Notes under the pieces: generated by a model
Databases searched by the model: none
The model's input: the letters and a program-made list of their open reading frames with translations, nothing else
Told to the model about the DNA's origin: nothing
Assembly: GCA_013203545.1 (NCBI GenBank)
Contig: JABMQA010000063.1
Span: 1-7,593, forward strand
Length of the DNA stretch: 7,593 bases
From: Bacteroidota bacterium
Lineage (GTDB): Bacteria; Bacteroidota; Bacteroidia; Bacteroidales; 4484-276
Direction of reading: 5' to 3'
In this document: positions 7,333-7,593 of the stretch, piece by piece
How the letters are laid out: each line of letters opens with the position of its first letter
Position numbering within the stretch: position 1 is the first letter of the stretch
Program-made: the position numbers and the translations under genes

Positions 7333-7354
7333 CATCCCTATAAAAATCGGGATG
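7333..7354. repeat. Short hairpin of the first repeat unit
   Basis: CATCCC (7333-7338) pairs with GGGATG (7349-7354) across a 10-base loop. It occupies the place between AGATTTCTC and the 48-base repeat that is filled in the next unit by the unrelated palindrome at 7531-7546. Confidence 0.5.
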
Positions 7355-7361
7355 CGGATCC

Positions 7362-7409
7362 ATCGAAAAGACAGAAGTATTAGGGCTAAACTTGGGTGAG
7401 ATGAAAGAG
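7362..7409. repeat. 48-base direct repeat, copy 1
   Basis: Identical base for base to 7546-7593, 184 bases downstream. It starts ATCGAAAAGACAG and ends GATGAAAGAG. Its last seven bases form the left arm of the strong G/C hairpin at 7403-7433, and GGGCTAA within it (7383-7389) pairs with 7441-7447. The two copies have unrelated sequence immediately before them. Confidence 0.9.
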
Positions 7410-7452
7410 TGGGCGCGCTGCGCCCGCTCTTTCTTTCCCCTTAGCCCATAAT
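7379..7452. repeat. Long nested hairpin
   Basis: Outer stem ATTA/TAAT and GGGCTAA/TTAGCCC (7379-7389 with 7441-7452, one bulged A at 7448) encloses the 13- to 14-pair G/C-rich hairpin described separately. The whole 74-base segment could fold into one elongated structure in RNA or extruded DNA. Confidence 0.5.
7403..7433 (+). terminator. Strong G/C hairpin, terminator-like
   Basis: GAAAGAGTGGGCG (7403-7415) pairs with CGCCCGCTCTTTC (7421-7433) with one G:T pair; a further C:G pair leaves a GCT loop. TTTCCCC follows, only a short T-run. It is the strongest hairpin in the window and could end plus-strand transcription from the permease gene 180 bases upstream, or belong to the repeat unit itself. 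Confidence 0.4.
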
Positions 7453-7460
7453 TAAGCTTT

Positions 7461-7511
7461 GTCATTTCGAGTTCCCAGCCCTAAAAAATTAGGGCCTCAA
7501 AGTGTGATGAC
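7461..7511. repeat. Nested hairpin bounded by GTCAT/ATGAC
   Basis: GCCCTAA (7478-7484) and TTAGGGC (7489-7495) form a perfect stem with an AAAA loop. It sits inside the outer pair GTCAT (7461-7465) and ATGAC (7507-7511), with a small GAG/CTC pair between them (7469-7471, 7496-7498). Confidence 0.5.
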
Positions 7512-7530
7512 AATACGGAATAGATTTCTC

Positions 7531-7546
7531 TCACGCCAAGGCGTGA
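7531..7546. repeat. Near-perfect 16-base palindrome of the second repeat unit
   Basis: TCACGCC-AA-GGCGTGA has seven perfect pairs around two bases. It directly follows AGATTTCTC (7522-7530) and its last base is the first base of the second 48-base repeat. Confidence 0.6.
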
Positions 7547-7593
7547 TCGAAAAGACAGAAGTATTAGGGCTAAACTTGGGTGAGATGAAAGAG
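7546..7593. repeat. 48-base direct repeat, copy 2 (reaches window end)
   Basis: Identical to 7362-7409 along its whole visible length and still matching at the last base of the window, so the true repeat is probably longer. If it continues as copy 1 does, the G/C hairpin would follow immediately outside the window. Confidence 0.9.

Larger units (their letters stand above)
7225..7593. other. Non-coding region built of nested hairpins and direct repeats
   Basis: This 369-base stretch has no convincing gene but much structure. AGATTTCTC occurs at 7315-7323 and 7522-7530; each copy is followed by a different short hairpin and then by the same 48-base sequence (7362 and 7546). Between them lie two longer stem structures (7379-7452 and 7461-7511). 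This reads as about one and a bit units of a tandem or dispersed repeat that continues past the window edge. The segment GTCATTTCGAG (7461-7471) with AGATTTCTC recalls dispersed intergenic palindromes familiar in Bacteroidota genomes; that comparison is from memory. Confidence 0.6.

Noticed and set aside
7239..7343. A 34-codon plus-strand reading frame just after the permease gene (starts MNNVLVGAIP)
   Set aside because: It runs through the inverted repeat at 7263-7295 and ends inside the CATCCC/GGGATG hairpin, and it has no recognisable protein features.
7401..7451. A 16-codon frame starting at the ATG inside the 48-base repeat (MKEWARCARS)
   Set aside because: It is encoded mainly by the two arms of the G/C hairpin, so base composition explains it better than coding.
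7315..7593. A CRISPR array, suggested by the direct repeats at the right edge
   Set aside because: Only two copies are visible, spaced 184 bases apart, with structured rather than unique spacer-like sequence between them, and no cas gene is present.

Overview
The window looks like chromosomal DNA from a member of the Bacteroidota, probably an environmental Bacteroidales or Marinilabiliales-type organism. The evidence is a C-terminal type IX secretion (Por) sorting domain, a TAnnTTTG/TTG promoter of the Bacteroidota kind, A/T-rich leaders without clear Shine-Dalgarno sites, a NamZ-type lipoprotein, and short intergenic hairpins of a style common in this phylum. Species cannot be named from the sequence.

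Layout. Four genes run on the minus strand and one on the plus strand. From the left: a non-coding edge with one GTA-loop hairpin (1-242); a large GT-C (family 39-like) membrane glycosyltransferase with an added periplasmic beta-rich tail (243-2165); a 302-base intergenic region holding its predicted promoter and three more small hairpins (2166-2467); a secreted leucine-rich-repeat protein with a T9SS tail (2468-3844); a NamZ-type exo-beta-N-acetylmuramidase lipoprotein (3901-5115); a two-domain GNAT acetyltransferase (5128-5925); a 72-base divergent promoter region; and a LolC/LolE-like FtsX-fold permease on the plus strand (5998-7224). The last 369 bases (7225-7593) hold no convincing gene. 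They are packed with inverted repeats and two identical 48-base direct repeats, the second of which runs into the window edge.

How it fits together. The acetyltransferase, NamZ and perhaps the LRR gene read in one direction with short gaps (12 and 56 bases), so GNAT-namZ is a likely operon; the LRR gene could be read through or have its own promoter. NamZ would trim peptidoglycan glycan ends in the periplasm, the permease would take part in envelope lipoprotein or lipid handling, the glycosyltransferase would transfer sugars from a lipid carrier at the inner membrane, and the LRR protein would be exported to the surface. The shared theme is the cell envelope, but no single pathway is visible.

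No clearly new defence or mobile system is visible. The most unusual content is non-coding: (i) four small hairpins with 3-base loops whose stems differ by paired substitutions, and (ii) the tandem, highly structured repeat unit at the right edge.
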